From Longilinea sp964536805 (GTDB taxonomy: Bacteria; Chloroflexota; Anaerolineae; Anaerolineales; Anaerolineaceae): a stretch of 64,000 nt of DNA. Both the position numbers and the translations under genes were made by a program. Location of the stretch: assembly GCA_964536805.1 (NCBI GenBank), contig CAZHYQ010000002.1, forward strand, positions 154,797-218,796. Direction: 5' to 3'. Shown piece by piece: positions 26,595 to 34,767 of this stretch; position 1 is the first letter of the stretch, and each line of letters opens with the position of its first letter. The notes below the pieces were generated by a model that had not been told where the DNA came from, did no database searches, and worked only from the letters and a program-made list of their open reading frames with translations.

Positions 26595-27917
26595 TTAGTT
26601 TTTACTCGTTTTTTCAAGGTACGAGGTGATCCAATCGGAAATGCGCGATCCTGCCGCGCCCATTTCCAGGTCTACAGCCTGCCGATACGCTTGGAGGTAT
26701 GGAATCAGTTTATCCGCAGGTATTTTCCGATCTGCCAGCAGTTTCTTCAACCAATCAAAATCAGTCTCGATCAAACCAGGATTACCCAACTCAAGCGCTG
26801 TCGATAACTCCTGGGCAAAGTACGCATTCACAGCCGTCATGTACACTTCGGGCATGCCGACTGTTTTAAGAAGTCCAATCAAACGCGCTTCTATATAAGG
26901 AGATGCGGCAAGGTAAGTTGTTGCGAGCTCCCGCCAGCCTTCATCCACTTTGATTTCATCAAAAACAGGCATTTGTCCAACAATCAACTGTTCGATTCTT
27001 TCCACTGCCCCCTCAAGAGTCTCTCCAAGAAAAACGGCGGGGATATGACCGCGCAATTCTGTTATACGATTGAAGATGAGCCCGCCATAAGCCAGCGGCA
27101 TGCCTGTTTTCTGTAGAAGAACAGCGGCTGATCTCAGACTCGAAACCGTGCTGAGTTGCTGGGCAGCCAAAACGGTCAAAACCGGACGAATATGATCAGA
27201 GGTCTGATCCAACTGCTCCAGGGGGATATTGGCGCCAAGATAAACCACATTCAAACCCCTGCGCCGAAGGAGCAGTGTCAACAACACCATTGGAAAAGTA
27301 TGCCATTCGCCAGTCGGGCAGCCCACCAGGATGGTACCGGAACGGGTCGGATGCGGCGTGGCACTGATTAGGGCCTCCATGCGGCGCAAGGCCAGGGCAG
27401 TCGCGAAATGCTCCTGCTGGACGGTCGCAACGTCCTGGTGCCACAGATTGCCAATTTCATGGAGGCCATTCTGCAGGATTTCAATACAGACGGATTCGAC
27501 CGAAGCTTGCGCAAAAGCCTGATTGATCACCTCGTCTGCTTTAAAGGCATCAAATTCCAGACAGGCTTTCACCCATTGGCTGCGTAAATCTTCCAGCCGG
27601 CCATCTGCAATGGTCATAACTCGTTGTTCAACAATCGATGGCACAGGCAGGTGATCCAGCGGATCCTTTCCAGAACCTGCGATCTCCTTCCACAAATCCG
27701 CCGCGCGGCTGATGGCCAGCCCCTCCAATTGGCGGGCGCGCAGCCACCGTATTGTTGCAATGTCATACTCGGAATAAAGGCGGTGTCCGCCTGCTGAGCG
27801 TTGGGGCTTGGGCAATTCATAGCGGCGCTCCCAGGCGCGTAAAACATCAGCCCGCAGACCAGTTTCTTTAAGAACAACGCGTAGATTATAGATCGGTAAA
27901 TGGCTGATTGTGGTCAT
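26595..27917 (-). CDS. CarH/LitR-like MerR regulator with B12-binding domain
   Basis: This is a predicted adenosylcobalamin photoreceptor and repressor. A MerR helix-turn-helix occupies about 10-75 (VVLKETGLRADVLRAWERRY, GGHRLYSEYDI). A four-helix cap domain (about 100-185) contains the CarH-type Wx9EH motif: W159, E169, H170. The Rossmann-like B12 fold follows (about 195-330) with GEWHTFP, where H206 stands at the cobalt-ligand position, although the usual ExHxxG glycine is proline. The 440-residue length exceeds CarH (about 300) by a helical C-terminal extension of about 110 residues. GGAG lies four bases before the ATG. It heads the photolyase operon, and its promoter shares an operator-like repeat with the divergent selenoprotein operon. 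Confidence 0.88.
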   Translation of the reverse strand: MTTISHLPIYNLRVVLKETGLRADVLRAWERRYELPKPQRSAGGHRLYSEYDIATIRWLRARQLEGLAISRAADLWKEIAGSGKDPLDHLPVPSIVEQRVMTIADGRLEDLRSQWVKACLEFDAFKADEVINQAFAQASVESVCIEILQNGLHEIGNLWHQDVATVQQEHFATALALRRMEALISATPHPTRSGTILVGCPTGEWHTFPMVLLTLLLRRRGLNVVYLGANIPLEQLDQTSDHIRPVLTVLAAQQLSTVSSLRSAAVLLQKTGMPLAYGGLIFNRITELRGHIPAVFLGETLEGAVERIEQLIVGQMPVFDEIKVDEGWRELATTYLAASPYIEARLIGLLKTVGMPEVYMTAVNAYFAQELSTALELGNPGLIETDFDWLKKLLADRKIPADKLIPYLQAYRQAVDLEMGAAGSRISDWITSYLEKTSKN

Positions 27918-28019
27918 TCGTCTCCGTTTATAAATCGGTTATGCTCTGCCATTTTCAAGCCGAACAGGTTTCCAACGTAGTTGTGATAATAAGCGGTTTG
28001 CGATTTCATATGTATACAG

Positions 28020-28048
28020 ATTTTACCATAATGTCAATATTTTGTCAA
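28020..28048 (-). promoter_or_regulatory. Promoter of the CarH-like/photolyase operon
   Basis: On the minus strand TTGACA (28048-28043) and TAAAAT (28025-28020) are exactly 17 bp apart. The leader before the regulator ATG would be about 95 bases. A second TTGACA lies 11 bp further (28037-28032) inside the spacer. Confidence 0.75.
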
Positions 28049-28075
28049 GATATTTATGGACAATATATTGACATT
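28030..28075. promoter_or_regulatory. Probable shared operator of CarH-like repressor
   Basis: AATGTCAATAT (28030-28040) and ATATTGACATT (28065-28075) are perfect inverted 11-bp arms centred at 28052.5. Each half contains two TTGACA-like repeats exactly 11 bp apart: minus strand 28048-28043 and 28037-28032; plus strand TGGACA 28057-28062 and TTGACA 28068-28073. They cover the -35 boxes of both divergent promoters. Confidence 0.6.
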
Positions 28076-28096
28076 AATTCATTTATCAGTTATGAT
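28068..28096 (+). promoter_or_regulatory. Promoter of the selenoprotein operon
   Basis: TTGACA (28068-28073) and TATGAT (28091-28096) are exactly 17 bp apart. The start near 28103 gives a leader of about 66 bases to the ATG at 28169. Confidence 0.75.
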
Positions 28097-28168
28097 ATCT
28101 TTATCGTTGAAGAAACATCCAATCATAAGACCTGAAACGCAGGTCATACCATTCAACGAAAGGATGAT

Positions 28169-28654
28169 ATGCCAAAAGTAGCTTTAAACTCCCCAGCACC
28201 GGATTTTTCTTTAGCGGATTTCCAGGGAAACATAGTTCAACTGTCCAGTTTCAAAGGGCAGGCCAATGTTCTTCTGGTTTTCAACCGCGGATTTGTCTGA
28301 CCATTTTGCCAACGGCATATGGCGCAGTTGCGTCAAGACTTTCAGGAATTTATCAACCGGCAAACCAAGATTCTGGTCATCGGCCCAGAGGATGCGCAGG
28401 CCTTTGAGACCTACTGGCACGAACATGATTTGCCCTTTATTGGCCTGCCGGATCCAAAAGCCAGCGTGCTCAGATTATACGGTCAGGAAATCAACCTGTT
28501 CAAATTTGGCCGCATGCCAGCGCAGGTGATTGTTGATCAAAATGGCATTGCCCGCTTCGTCCATTACGGCCACTCCATGTCCGACATACCTGAAAACGAG
28601 GAATTATTCGGATTATTGGATGAATTAAGAATAGCAACTGGAGATACACTATGA
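28169..28654 (+). CDS. Selenocysteine-containing peroxiredoxin-like protein (UxxC), UGA read through
   Basis: Translation from the ATG at 28169 (GAAAGGA just upstream) gives MPKVALNSPAPDFSLADF and runs 43 codons to TGA at 28298-28300. It then continues in the same frame to a normal stop at 28652, 161 residues in all. The TGA falls exactly where this AhpC/TSA family has its catalytic cysteine: FNRGFV-U-PFCQRHMAQL, giving a U44-P-F-C47 redox motif in place of the usual CPxC. The sequence on both sides is well-conserved thioredoxin fold (GLPDPKASVLRLYG, GRMPAQVIVDQNGIARFVHYGHS). A candidate SECIS hairpin follows the codon. Standard gene finders would call only the part from 28319. A disrupted gene is the alternative. 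It probably reduces peroxides. Confidence 0.85.
28320..28335 (+). promoter_or_regulatory. Candidate bacterial SECIS hairpin
   Basis: TGGCGC (28320-28325) pairs with GCGTCA (28330-28335), one G-U included, around the loop AGTT. The loop starts 25 nt after the UGA and has G in its second position, matching the usual bacterial SECIS layout. A competing small hairpin, GCCA/TGGC (28308-28311 with 28320-28323), also exists. Confidence 0.45.
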
Positions 28655-28998
28655 GCTTTTTAGGTATACTAAAAATAATCGCTGCCCTGGCGACCATCGT
28701 CACCGGTTTACTGGCGCTGGTGAAACCAACTTCTGTTTATGGTTTTACCGGGTTAATGGCTGAGGGACCGCGCGGCATTTCGGAGATCCGTTCCATTTTC
28801 GGCGGCCTATTCATCGGGTTAGGCGTTTCGCCTTTCATTTTCGGCCAGTCGGCCTACCAGGTTCTCGGCATTGGCTACCTGGCCATTGCACTGGTACGTC
28901 TGATCTCCATATTCCTGGATAAATCGACTGCATCCTCCAACCTGATCAGCCTGGGCATCGAAATCGTATTCGGAATCATCCTCATTCTCCGGGGTTAA
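28651..28998 (+). CDS. DUF4345-like small membrane protein
   Basis: The 115-residue protein has four predicted helices and the DUF4345-like pattern: a first helix, GFTGLMAEGPRGISEIRSIFGGLFIGLG, then two further hydrophobic segments. The function is unknown. It overlaps the selenoprotein stop by 4 bp (ATGA), so it is co-translated with it, and is followed after one base by the DegV gene. Confidence 0.85.
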   Translation: MSFLGILKIIAALATIVTGLLALVKPTSVYGFTGLMAEGPRGISEIRSIFGGLFIGLGVSPFIFGQSAYQVLGIGYLAIALVRLISIFLDKSTASSNLISLGIEIVFGIILILRG

Positions 28999-28999
28999 G

Positions 29000-29836
29000 A
29001 TGACCGTTCGAATCGTTACCGACAGCACCTGCGATTTACCGCTGGATTTGGTTGCCCGGCTGAAAATCTATGTCCTGCCGGTTTATATTCATATTGGCAA
29101 CCGTGATTACCTGGACGGCGTCGACATCAGCCGGGATGAGTTTTTTACCAACCTGCCTGATTATGAGCAGCAACCAACCACGGCTGTTCCCTCGCCAGCA
29201 AAATTTCATGCCGTCTATGACGCCCTGGCGGACGAGGGTGCCAGCGAAGTGTTATCCATCCATATTTCAGAGTCACTGAGCGCGCTTGTCAACGTTGCCC
29301 GCACAGCCGCGGCTGAAACCGAATCCGTTCCGGTAACCGTTTTTGATTCCCGCCAGCTCAGTCTTGGCACCGGTTTTCTGGTACAAACTGCTGCAGAACT
29401 GGCTTTGCAAGGCCATTCAGTGGCCGATATTTTGCCCATCCTGGAAGACCAAATCAAACGCACTTATGTGGCAGCCGGCCTGGATACCTTGCAATACCTG
29501 CGCCGGAGCGGCCGGATGAACGCAGCCATCTCGACGATTGGCGATCTGATTCAACTAAAGCCGATCTTAAAAATGTACGATGGCAAATCCGGAGCCGACC
29601 GGGTACGCACCCGACGAAAAGTCATTGCCCGCCTGGCGGAGATGATTAAATCACACAGCCCGCTGGAGCGGATTGCTTTTCTGCATTCCGGCGCTCTGGA
29701 ATCCGTCCAGGCATTACAGGATGAGGTCCGCCAGTATCTTCCCAACCGCGAGATCTGGTTGGAGATGATTAATCCTGTGCTGGGAGCCCATCTCGGTCCA
29801 GGCGTAGTTGGTTTTGCATGCGTGACGAACAAATAA
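29000..29836 (+). CDS. DegV family fatty-acid-binding protein
   Basis: The 278-residue protein is a DegV/FakB-type protein that binds a long-chain fatty acid, usually to present it to a fatty acid kinase. It shows the family start RIVTDSTCDLP, the TTAVPSPAKF loop, the ISESLSA serine motif and a C-terminal GAHLGPGVVGFA. No fakA kinase gene is in the window. It lies one base after the DUF4345 gene, in the presumed selenoprotein operon. Confidence 0.94.
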   Translation: MTVRIVTDSTCDLPLDLVARLKIYVLPVYIHIGNRDYLDGVDISRDEFFTNLPDYEQQPTTAVPSPAKFHAVYDALADEGASEVLSIHISESLSALVNVARTAAAETESVPVTVFDSRQLSLGTGFLVQTAAELALQGHSVADILPILEDQIKRTYVAAGLDTLQYLRRSGRMNAAISTIGDLIQLKPILKMYDGKSGADRVRTRRKVIARLAEMIKSHSPLERIAFLHSGALESVQALQDEVRQYLPNREIWLEMINPVLGAHLGPGVVGFACVTNK

Positions 29837-29849
29837 ATTGGCTACCCTG

Positions 29850-30632
29850 ATGTCATTTTTATCGGTATTCTTCGTTGGGCTGGCGCTGATTCTGACGCTG
29901 ATGACGCTTCTATGGCTGCTCAGCCTGCGTCTTAAGAACTCCAGCATTGTCGATATCTTCTGGGGAACAGGATTTGTCCTCGCAGGATGGCTGTACTTTG
30001 CACTGACGCCGGATGGACTTCAATTGCGCAAATTGCTAATCGCCGGATTGGTGACGATCTGGGGAATGCGCCTTTCCATCCATGTTCTCAAACGAAACAT
30101 GGGGAAACCGGAAGATTTCCGCTACCAAAAATGGCGCGGCGAGGCTGGAAGCAAATGGTGGTGGCAAAGCTTCTTCCGCGTTTTCCTGCTTCAAGGCGTT
30201 CTATTGTGGATTATTTCGGCCCCGCTGCTGGCCGCACAGTTCTATTCGCGACCGCAAATGTTGACCGCGCTCGATTTCCTCGGTGCAATCATCTGGCTCA
30301 TTGGTTTCTTTTTCGAAGCCGTTGGCGATTACCAGCTTACCCGCTTCAAGTCCCGGCCGGAGAACAAAGGCAAGGTCATGGACCGCGGCGTCTGGCGCTT
30401 CACCCGCCACCCAAATTACTTTGGCGACTCGGCCCAATGGTGGGGATATTACCTGATTGCGGCAGCAGCCGGAGGTTGGTGGACCATTTTCAGTCCCATC
30501 CTGATGACGCTATTCCTGCTGCGCGTATCCGGCGTGGCTTTGTTGGAAAAAACCATGCAAACGCGGCCAGGTTATAAAGAGTACATCGAGAATACCAGCG
30601 CGTTTATCCCCTGGTTTCCTAAAAAGCGTTAA
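29850..30632 (+). CDS. DUF1295 membrane protein (steroid 5-alpha-reductase-like)
   Basis: The polytopic protein of about 260 residues belongs to the DUF1295 family, related to the C-terminal part of steroid 5-alpha reductases and isoprenylcysteine methyltransferases. Typical marks are NSSIVDIFWGTGFVLAGW, MDRGVWRFTRHPNYFGD and GYKEYIENTSAFIPWFPKK. The substrate is unknown; an NADPH-dependent lipid reductase is often suggested. An in-frame TTG at 29838 is an alternative start; neither has a good ribosome site. It is the last gene of the plus-strand operon and converges on araA. Confidence 0.9.
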   Translation: MSFLSVFFVGLALILTLMTLLWLLSLRLKNSSIVDIFWGTGFVLAGWLYFALTPDGLQLRKLLIAGLVTIWGMRLSIHVLKRNMGKPEDFRYQKWRGEAGSKWWWQSFFRVFLLQGVLLWIISAPLLAAQFYSRPQMLTALDFLGAIIWLIGFFFEAVGDYQLTRFKSRPENKGKVMDRGVWRFTRHPNYFGDSAQWWGYYLIAAAAGGWWTIFSPILMTLFLLRVSGVALLEKTMQTRPGYKEYIENTSAFIPWFPKKR

Positions 30633-30660
30633 CTGGCTGGAAATGAACTTTACTTGCCGG

Positions 30661-32166
30661 TTATAGTCCCTTCGCCAGCAGGTAATACAATTCGTTCCAG
30701 CGCAGCTTATCCTTGAATTCCTCAACCCGGGTGTTTTCGTCGATCAACAGGAATTCAATGCCTGCCATGCCTGCAAAATCGCGTAAATGTTCAGCGTCAA
30801 TTGCATAACTGAAGCTGGTATGGTGCGCGCCGCCGGCATAGATCCAGGCCGCCGCGGCGGTTTTCAGGTTTGGACGCGGCAGCCACAGCGCCCGGGCGAC
30901 TGGCAGTTTAGGCAGGGGTGCTTCTGTTGGTACCACGTCCACTACATTGGCTACCATGCGGAAGCGTTGTCCCATATCCATCAGGGAGGCGCCGATGGCA
31001 GGTCCGGTATTGGCATCAAAGATCAACCGCACCGGATCGGCTTTTCCGCCGATGGAGAGCGGCAGAATCTCCAGGCGCGGTTTGGTGGCCGCGATCGATT
31101 CGCACACTTCCAGCATGTGAGCGCCCAATATTTTTTCGCGCCCCGGAATCAGGTGGTAAGTGTAATCTTCCATGAAACTTGCGCCGCCTGGCAATCCGGC
31201 TCCCATCACCTTCATGGCGCGCAGCAGAGCAGCCGTTTTCCAGTCGCCCTCCGCTCCAAAACCGAAACCATCCCGCATCAGCCGCTGAACGGCTAACCCG
31301 GGCAATTGCCGCAATCCATGCAGATCCTCAAAATTGGTGGTGAAGGCCTTAAAGTTGCCATCGCGCAGGAAATTGCGCAATCCCACTTCAATGCGCGCCC
31401 CATCTCTCAGGGATGAATAGCGCGCGCCGCCTGGCTGCAATTCGGGTGCGACCTCATATTCGGACAGGTAACTCTGCAATGTCAGGTCAATATCCTTATC
31501 CGCGGCTCCATCCACGGCCTTGACCAAATCGCCCAGCCCGTATCCCGAAACGGAATAGCCGAACTGGATTTGCGCGGCCACTTTATCGCCCTCTGTCACG
31601 GCCACATCGCGCATATTATCGCCAAACCGGGCCACCCTGGCGCCCTGCCAATCCGCCCAGGCGGCCGCGGCGCGCGCCCACCCGCCCAGACTGATGCGCA
31701 CATCTTCGTCCTGCCAGTGCCCAACGATCACCTTGCGCTCAAGACGCATCCGGCTGCCGATAAAACCAAATTCGCGGTCGCCATGCGCCGACTGGTTGAG
31801 ATTCATGAAATCCATATCAATCTCAGCCCAGGGAATCTCCCGGTTGAACTGGGTGTGCAAATGGACCCAGGGTTTCTTCAATACCCCCAACCCGCCGATC
31901 CACATTTTCGCGGGAGAGAAAGTGTGCATCCAGGTAACCAAACCCGCGCACAGGGGCGAGGAATTGGCCTCCAGACACAGTTCACGAATGGCTTCCGGAG
32001 TGGTAAGGGTCGGTTTATACACCACGCGCACAGGCAAATGAGGCGAGTCGTTCAGCGCGGCACTAATTTGCTGCGAATCAAGTGCTACCTGCTGCAACGT
32101 TTTCGGACCGTACATATGCTGGCTGCCGGTCACAAACCAAATTTCGTATTGTTTCAGGTCAATCAT
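30661..32166 (-). CDS. araA: L-arabinose isomerase
   Basis: The 501-residue enzyme converts L-arabinose to L-ribulose, the first catabolic step. Length and sequence match the AraA family throughout: VTGSQHMYGPKTLQQVA at the start, MHTFSPAKMWIGG, GFGAEGDWKTAALLRAM and GASFMEDYTYHL around the manganese-binding active site, and YAGGAHHTSFSYA near the end. It overlaps araD by 4 bp (ATGA) and is the last gene of the minus-strand arabinose cluster. Confidence 0.97.
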   Translation of the reverse strand: MIDLKQYEIWFVTGSQHMYGPKTLQQVALDSQQISAALNDSPHLPVRVVYKPTLTTPEAIRELCLEANSSPLCAGLVTWMHTFSPAKMWIGGLGVLKKPWVHLHTQFNREIPWAEIDMDFMNLNQSAHGDREFGFIGSRMRLERKVIVGHWQDEDVRISLGGWARAAAAWADWQGARVARFGDNMRDVAVTEGDKVAAQIQFGYSVSGYGLGDLVKAVDGAADKDIDLTLQSYLSEYEVAPELQPGGARYSSLRDGARIEVGLRNFLRDGNFKAFTTNFEDLHGLRQLPGLAVQRLMRDGFGFGAEGDWKTAALLRAMKVMGAGLPGGASFMEDYTYHLIPGREKILGAHMLEVCESIAATKPRLEILPLSIGGKADPVRLIFDANTGPAIGASLMDMGQRFRMVANVVDVVPTEAPLPKLPVARALWLPRPNLKTAAAAWIYAGGAHHTSFSYAIDAEHLRDFAGMAGIEFLLIDENTRVEEFKDKLRWNELYYLLAKGL

Positions 32167-32882
32167 CGCGACCCCTCCTCCATCGATTTTTTCGTCTGTC
32201 CGTAATAAGCTTCTGCGCCGTGCTTGCGCAAATAGTGCCTGTCCAATAATTCCGGCTGCATGGGCGCCAGGCCTGGCTCGAGCATCAAAGCATGGTAGGC
32301 CATGAACGCAACCTCCTCCAACACCACGGCATTGTGAACAGCATCCTGCGGGTCAATTCCCCATGTGAACGGGCCGTGACTGTGGACGAGAACTGCCGGG
32401 ATGGCGTCAGGATCTTTTCCCAGGAAAGTCTCCTTGATTACCCGTCCTGTTTCCAGCTCGTACTCACCCTGAATCTCGGCGTCAGTCATCTTTCGGGTAC
32501 AGGAAATTTCTCCGAAAAAATAATCACCGTGGGTTGTGCCAAGCGGCGGGATGCCGCGTCCTGCCTGGGCAAAGCTGGTTGCCAAGCGGCTGTGGGTGTG
32601 GACAATGCCGCCTACGTTCGGGAATGCTTTATAAAGTTCGAGATGCGTCGCCGTATCGGAAGACGGTTTGTAACTGCCCTCCACAACCTTTCCCGTTTCC
32701 AAATCCACCACCACCATGTTTTCAACCTGCAAAGCCTCATAAGCTATGCCGGAGGGCTTGATTACCATAAGTTTTTGTTCGCGGTCGATGCCCGACACAT
32801 TGCCCCAGGTAAATGTGACAAGACCGTGCCTGGGAAGCAGTAAATTCGCCTGAAAAACCTGCTCTTTCAGTTGCGCTAACAT
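32163..32882 (-). CDS. araD: L-ribulose-5-phosphate 4-epimerase
   Basis: The 239-residue class II aldolase-fold epimerase converts L-ribulose-5-phosphate to D-xylulose-5-phosphate, feeding the pentose phosphate pathway. It has LVTFTWGNVSGIDR (substrate and phosphate loop), IVHTHSRLAT with the zinc histidines, GTTHGDYFFGEI and VHSHGPFTWG. It overlaps araB by 7 bp upstream and araA by 4 bp downstream, so the three enzymes are translationally coupled. Confidence 0.97.
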   Translation of the reverse strand: MLAQLKEQVFQANLLLPRHGLVTFTWGNVSGIDREQKLMVIKPSGIAYEALQVENMVVVDLETGKVVEGSYKPSSDTATHLELYKAFPNVGGIVHTHSRLATSFAQAGRGIPPLGTTHGDYFFGEISCTRKMTDAEIQGEYELETGRVIKETFLGKDPDAIPAVLVHSHGPFTWGIDPQDAVHNAVVLEEVAFMAYHALMLEPGLAPMQPELLDRHYLRKHGAEAYYGQTKKSMEEGSR

Positions 32883-34495
32883 GGCGTCTGCCTCAACGCG
32901 TCCACTGCTGCTCTTTCAATAACCAGACCCCTCTTGTAGCGTTCCATGAATGACGCAAAGCCCTCCATATCCACCGGGTCTGGAATGAGCGTCGTACCGT
33001 GTTGCCCGCCGAAGACTCTATTGGCAAGATATGCTTCCAGTGTTTCGTCTTCCCTCTTTTGAAGCATATACGCCGTAAGCAAAGCGATTCCCCAGGCACC
33101 GCCCTCACCGGCGGTCTCCATCACGGTCACCGGCACATTCATCGCGGCTGCCATAATTCTTTGACCGACATCCCTGGTTTTGAAAAAGCCGCCGTGGCCC
33201 AGGATCTGGTCAATTTTTACTTGCTCTTGTTCGAAAAGAATTTCCAAGCCAATTTTCAATGTTGCCACCGCGGAAAATAAATGCACCCGCATGAAGTTTG
33301 CCAACGTAAACCGAGTATCGGGTGTGCGAACAAACAACGGACACCCTTCCTCGAAATGCGTGATCGGTTCGCCGGAAAAGTAATTGTAGGCAAGCAGCCC
33401 GCCGCAGTCAGCATCGCCTTCGAGCGCATTCTGGTACAAAACCTCATACACCCTGGATGGATCGACATCCAGACCAAACGCTGTGCCGAACTCGCGGAAT
33501 AAGCCAATCCAGGCGTTCAGGTCGGATGTGCAGGTATTGCAGTGCACCATGGCGACCGGCTTGCCGCTGGGGGTTGTGACCATATCAATCTCGGGATGGA
33601 CTTTGGCCAATGCTTTTTCCAAAACGATCATGGCAAAGACGGAAGTCCCGGCGGAAACGTTGCCCGTCCGTTCCGCGACGCTGTTGGTGGCCACCATGCC
33701 TGTGCCCGCATCGCCTTCGGGCGGGCAGAGCGGGATACCCGCCGGCAGCTGCCCAGTGGGATCGAGCAGCCTGGCGCCGGCCTCGCTCAGAACGCCGGCA
33801 GCCTCTCCGGCGACAAGAACCATTGGCAAAATCTCTTGGAGCTTCCAGGGCAGGTTTTCTGCTTCGATTTGCTGATTGAACAAACCGATCATGCGCTCAT
33901 CGTAACCGTTGGTCTGGCTGTCGATGGGGAACATGCCAGATGCGTCTCCGATGCCCAACACCTTTTGCCCGCTGAGCCTCCAATGAACGTAACCCGCCAG
34001 CGTGGTCAGGTAATGGACGTCCTTGACATGGGGTTCCTTATTCAAGATCGCCTGGTAGAGGTGCGCAATGCTCCAACGCTGGGGAATGTTGAAGTGAAAG
34101 AGTTCGGACAGCTCCTGGCAGGCCTCTTCGGTCATGGTATTGCGCCAGGTGCGAAACGGAACGAGCAAATTCTCCGCCTGATCGAATGCCAGGTAACCGT
34201 GCATCATGGCGCTAAAACCGATGGCGCCCAGGGTCTGAAGCGGAAGGTCGTATTTCTCCAGAACGTCCTTGCAAAGCATCCGGTAGCTGTCCTGCAGCCC
34301 TGACCAGACATCCTCAAGGCTGTAAGTCCAGATGCCGTTATCGTAGCGGTTTTCCCAGTCATGGCTGCCCGAGGCGATGGGCGTATGATCCGCGCCGATC
34401 AATACCGCCTTGATGCGGGTCGAACCGAACTCGATGCCAAGGACGGTTTCGGCGTTTTGTATTGCCTTTCGGATGTCATTTCGTTCCACGGCCAA
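32876..34495 (-). CDS. araB: Ribulokinase-like FGGY carbohydrate kinase
   Basis: The 539-residue FGGY-family kinase is predicted to phosphorylate L-ribulose. It shows the N-terminal phosphate motif GIEFGSTRIKAVLIG, SAMMHGYLAFD, PPEGDAGTGMVATNSV, GNVSAGTSVFAM and the C-terminal HGGFFKTRDVGQRIMAAAMN and GEGGAWGIALLTAY. It belongs to a divergent AraB group rather than the E. coli type, so the assignment leans on position before araD and araA. The start is a TTG at 34495 with GGAGG five bases upstream; a GTG two codons later is the alternative. Confidence 0.9.
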   Translation of the reverse strand: MAVERNDIRKAIQNAETVLGIEFGSTRIKAVLIGADHTPIASGSHDWENRYDNGIWTYSLEDVWSGLQDSYRMLCKDVLEKYDLPLQTLGAIGFSAMMHGYLAFDQAENLLVPFRTWRNTMTEEACQELSELFHFNIPQRWSIAHLYQAILNKEPHVKDVHYLTTLAGYVHWRLSGQKVLGIGDASGMFPIDSQTNGYDERMIGLFNQQIEAENLPWKLQEILPMVLVAGEAAGVLSEAGARLLDPTGQLPAGIPLCPPEGDAGTGMVATNSVAERTGNVSAGTSVFAMIVLEKALAKVHPEIDMVTTPSGKPVAMVHCNTCTSDLNAWIGLFREFGTAFGLDVDPSRVYEVLYQNALEGDADCGGLLAYNYFSGEPITHFEEGCPLFVRTPDTRFTLANFMRVHLFSAVATLKIGLEILFEQEQVKIDQILGHGGFFKTRDVGQRIMAAAMNVPVTVMETAGEGGAWGIALLTAYMLQKREDETLEAYLANRVFGGQHGTTLIPDPVDMEGFASFMERYKRGLVIERAAVDALRQTPC

Positions 34496-34767
34496 ACCAA
34501 CCTCCGAATAACCCGTGATCTCAATAACTTACTTCTTTCCCGCCACCCGCAAAACCGGAAGCCTACTGGACTGGAAAAACGCAAATTTCATGAATGCCGC
34601 TGCATCCTGTCAGACAGCGGTACAGCTTTCCAGGGCGCCCCCTTTGGATCTGTTGTCGACCAAACCTCAGTATCAATGCTTCGACTTGCTACTTTATCCT
34701 TTTGTCTGCACTAAACTGCGAATAAACAATCAAGGGTCGAATGATGGAAAAAACCCATCCTCATCCC
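34496..34767. other. Intergenic region between importer and araB
   Basis: The stretch holds the araB ribosome site. I see no convincing promoter, terminator or copy of the LacI operator, so araBDA may be read through from the importer genes or have a weak promoter here. Confidence 0.4.

Noticed and set aside
28169..28300. Reading the peroxiredoxin as a pseudogene broken by a nonsense mutation
   Set aside because: The stop replaces precisely the catalytic position, the remaining frame is intact and conserved, and a SECIS-like hairpin follows. It stays possible, but less likely than selenocysteine.
28266..28529. Plus-strand open frame starting ATGTTCTTCTGG across the UGA site
   Set aside because: Wrong frame; the conserved peroxiredoxin sequence reads through the TGA in the frame starting at 28169.
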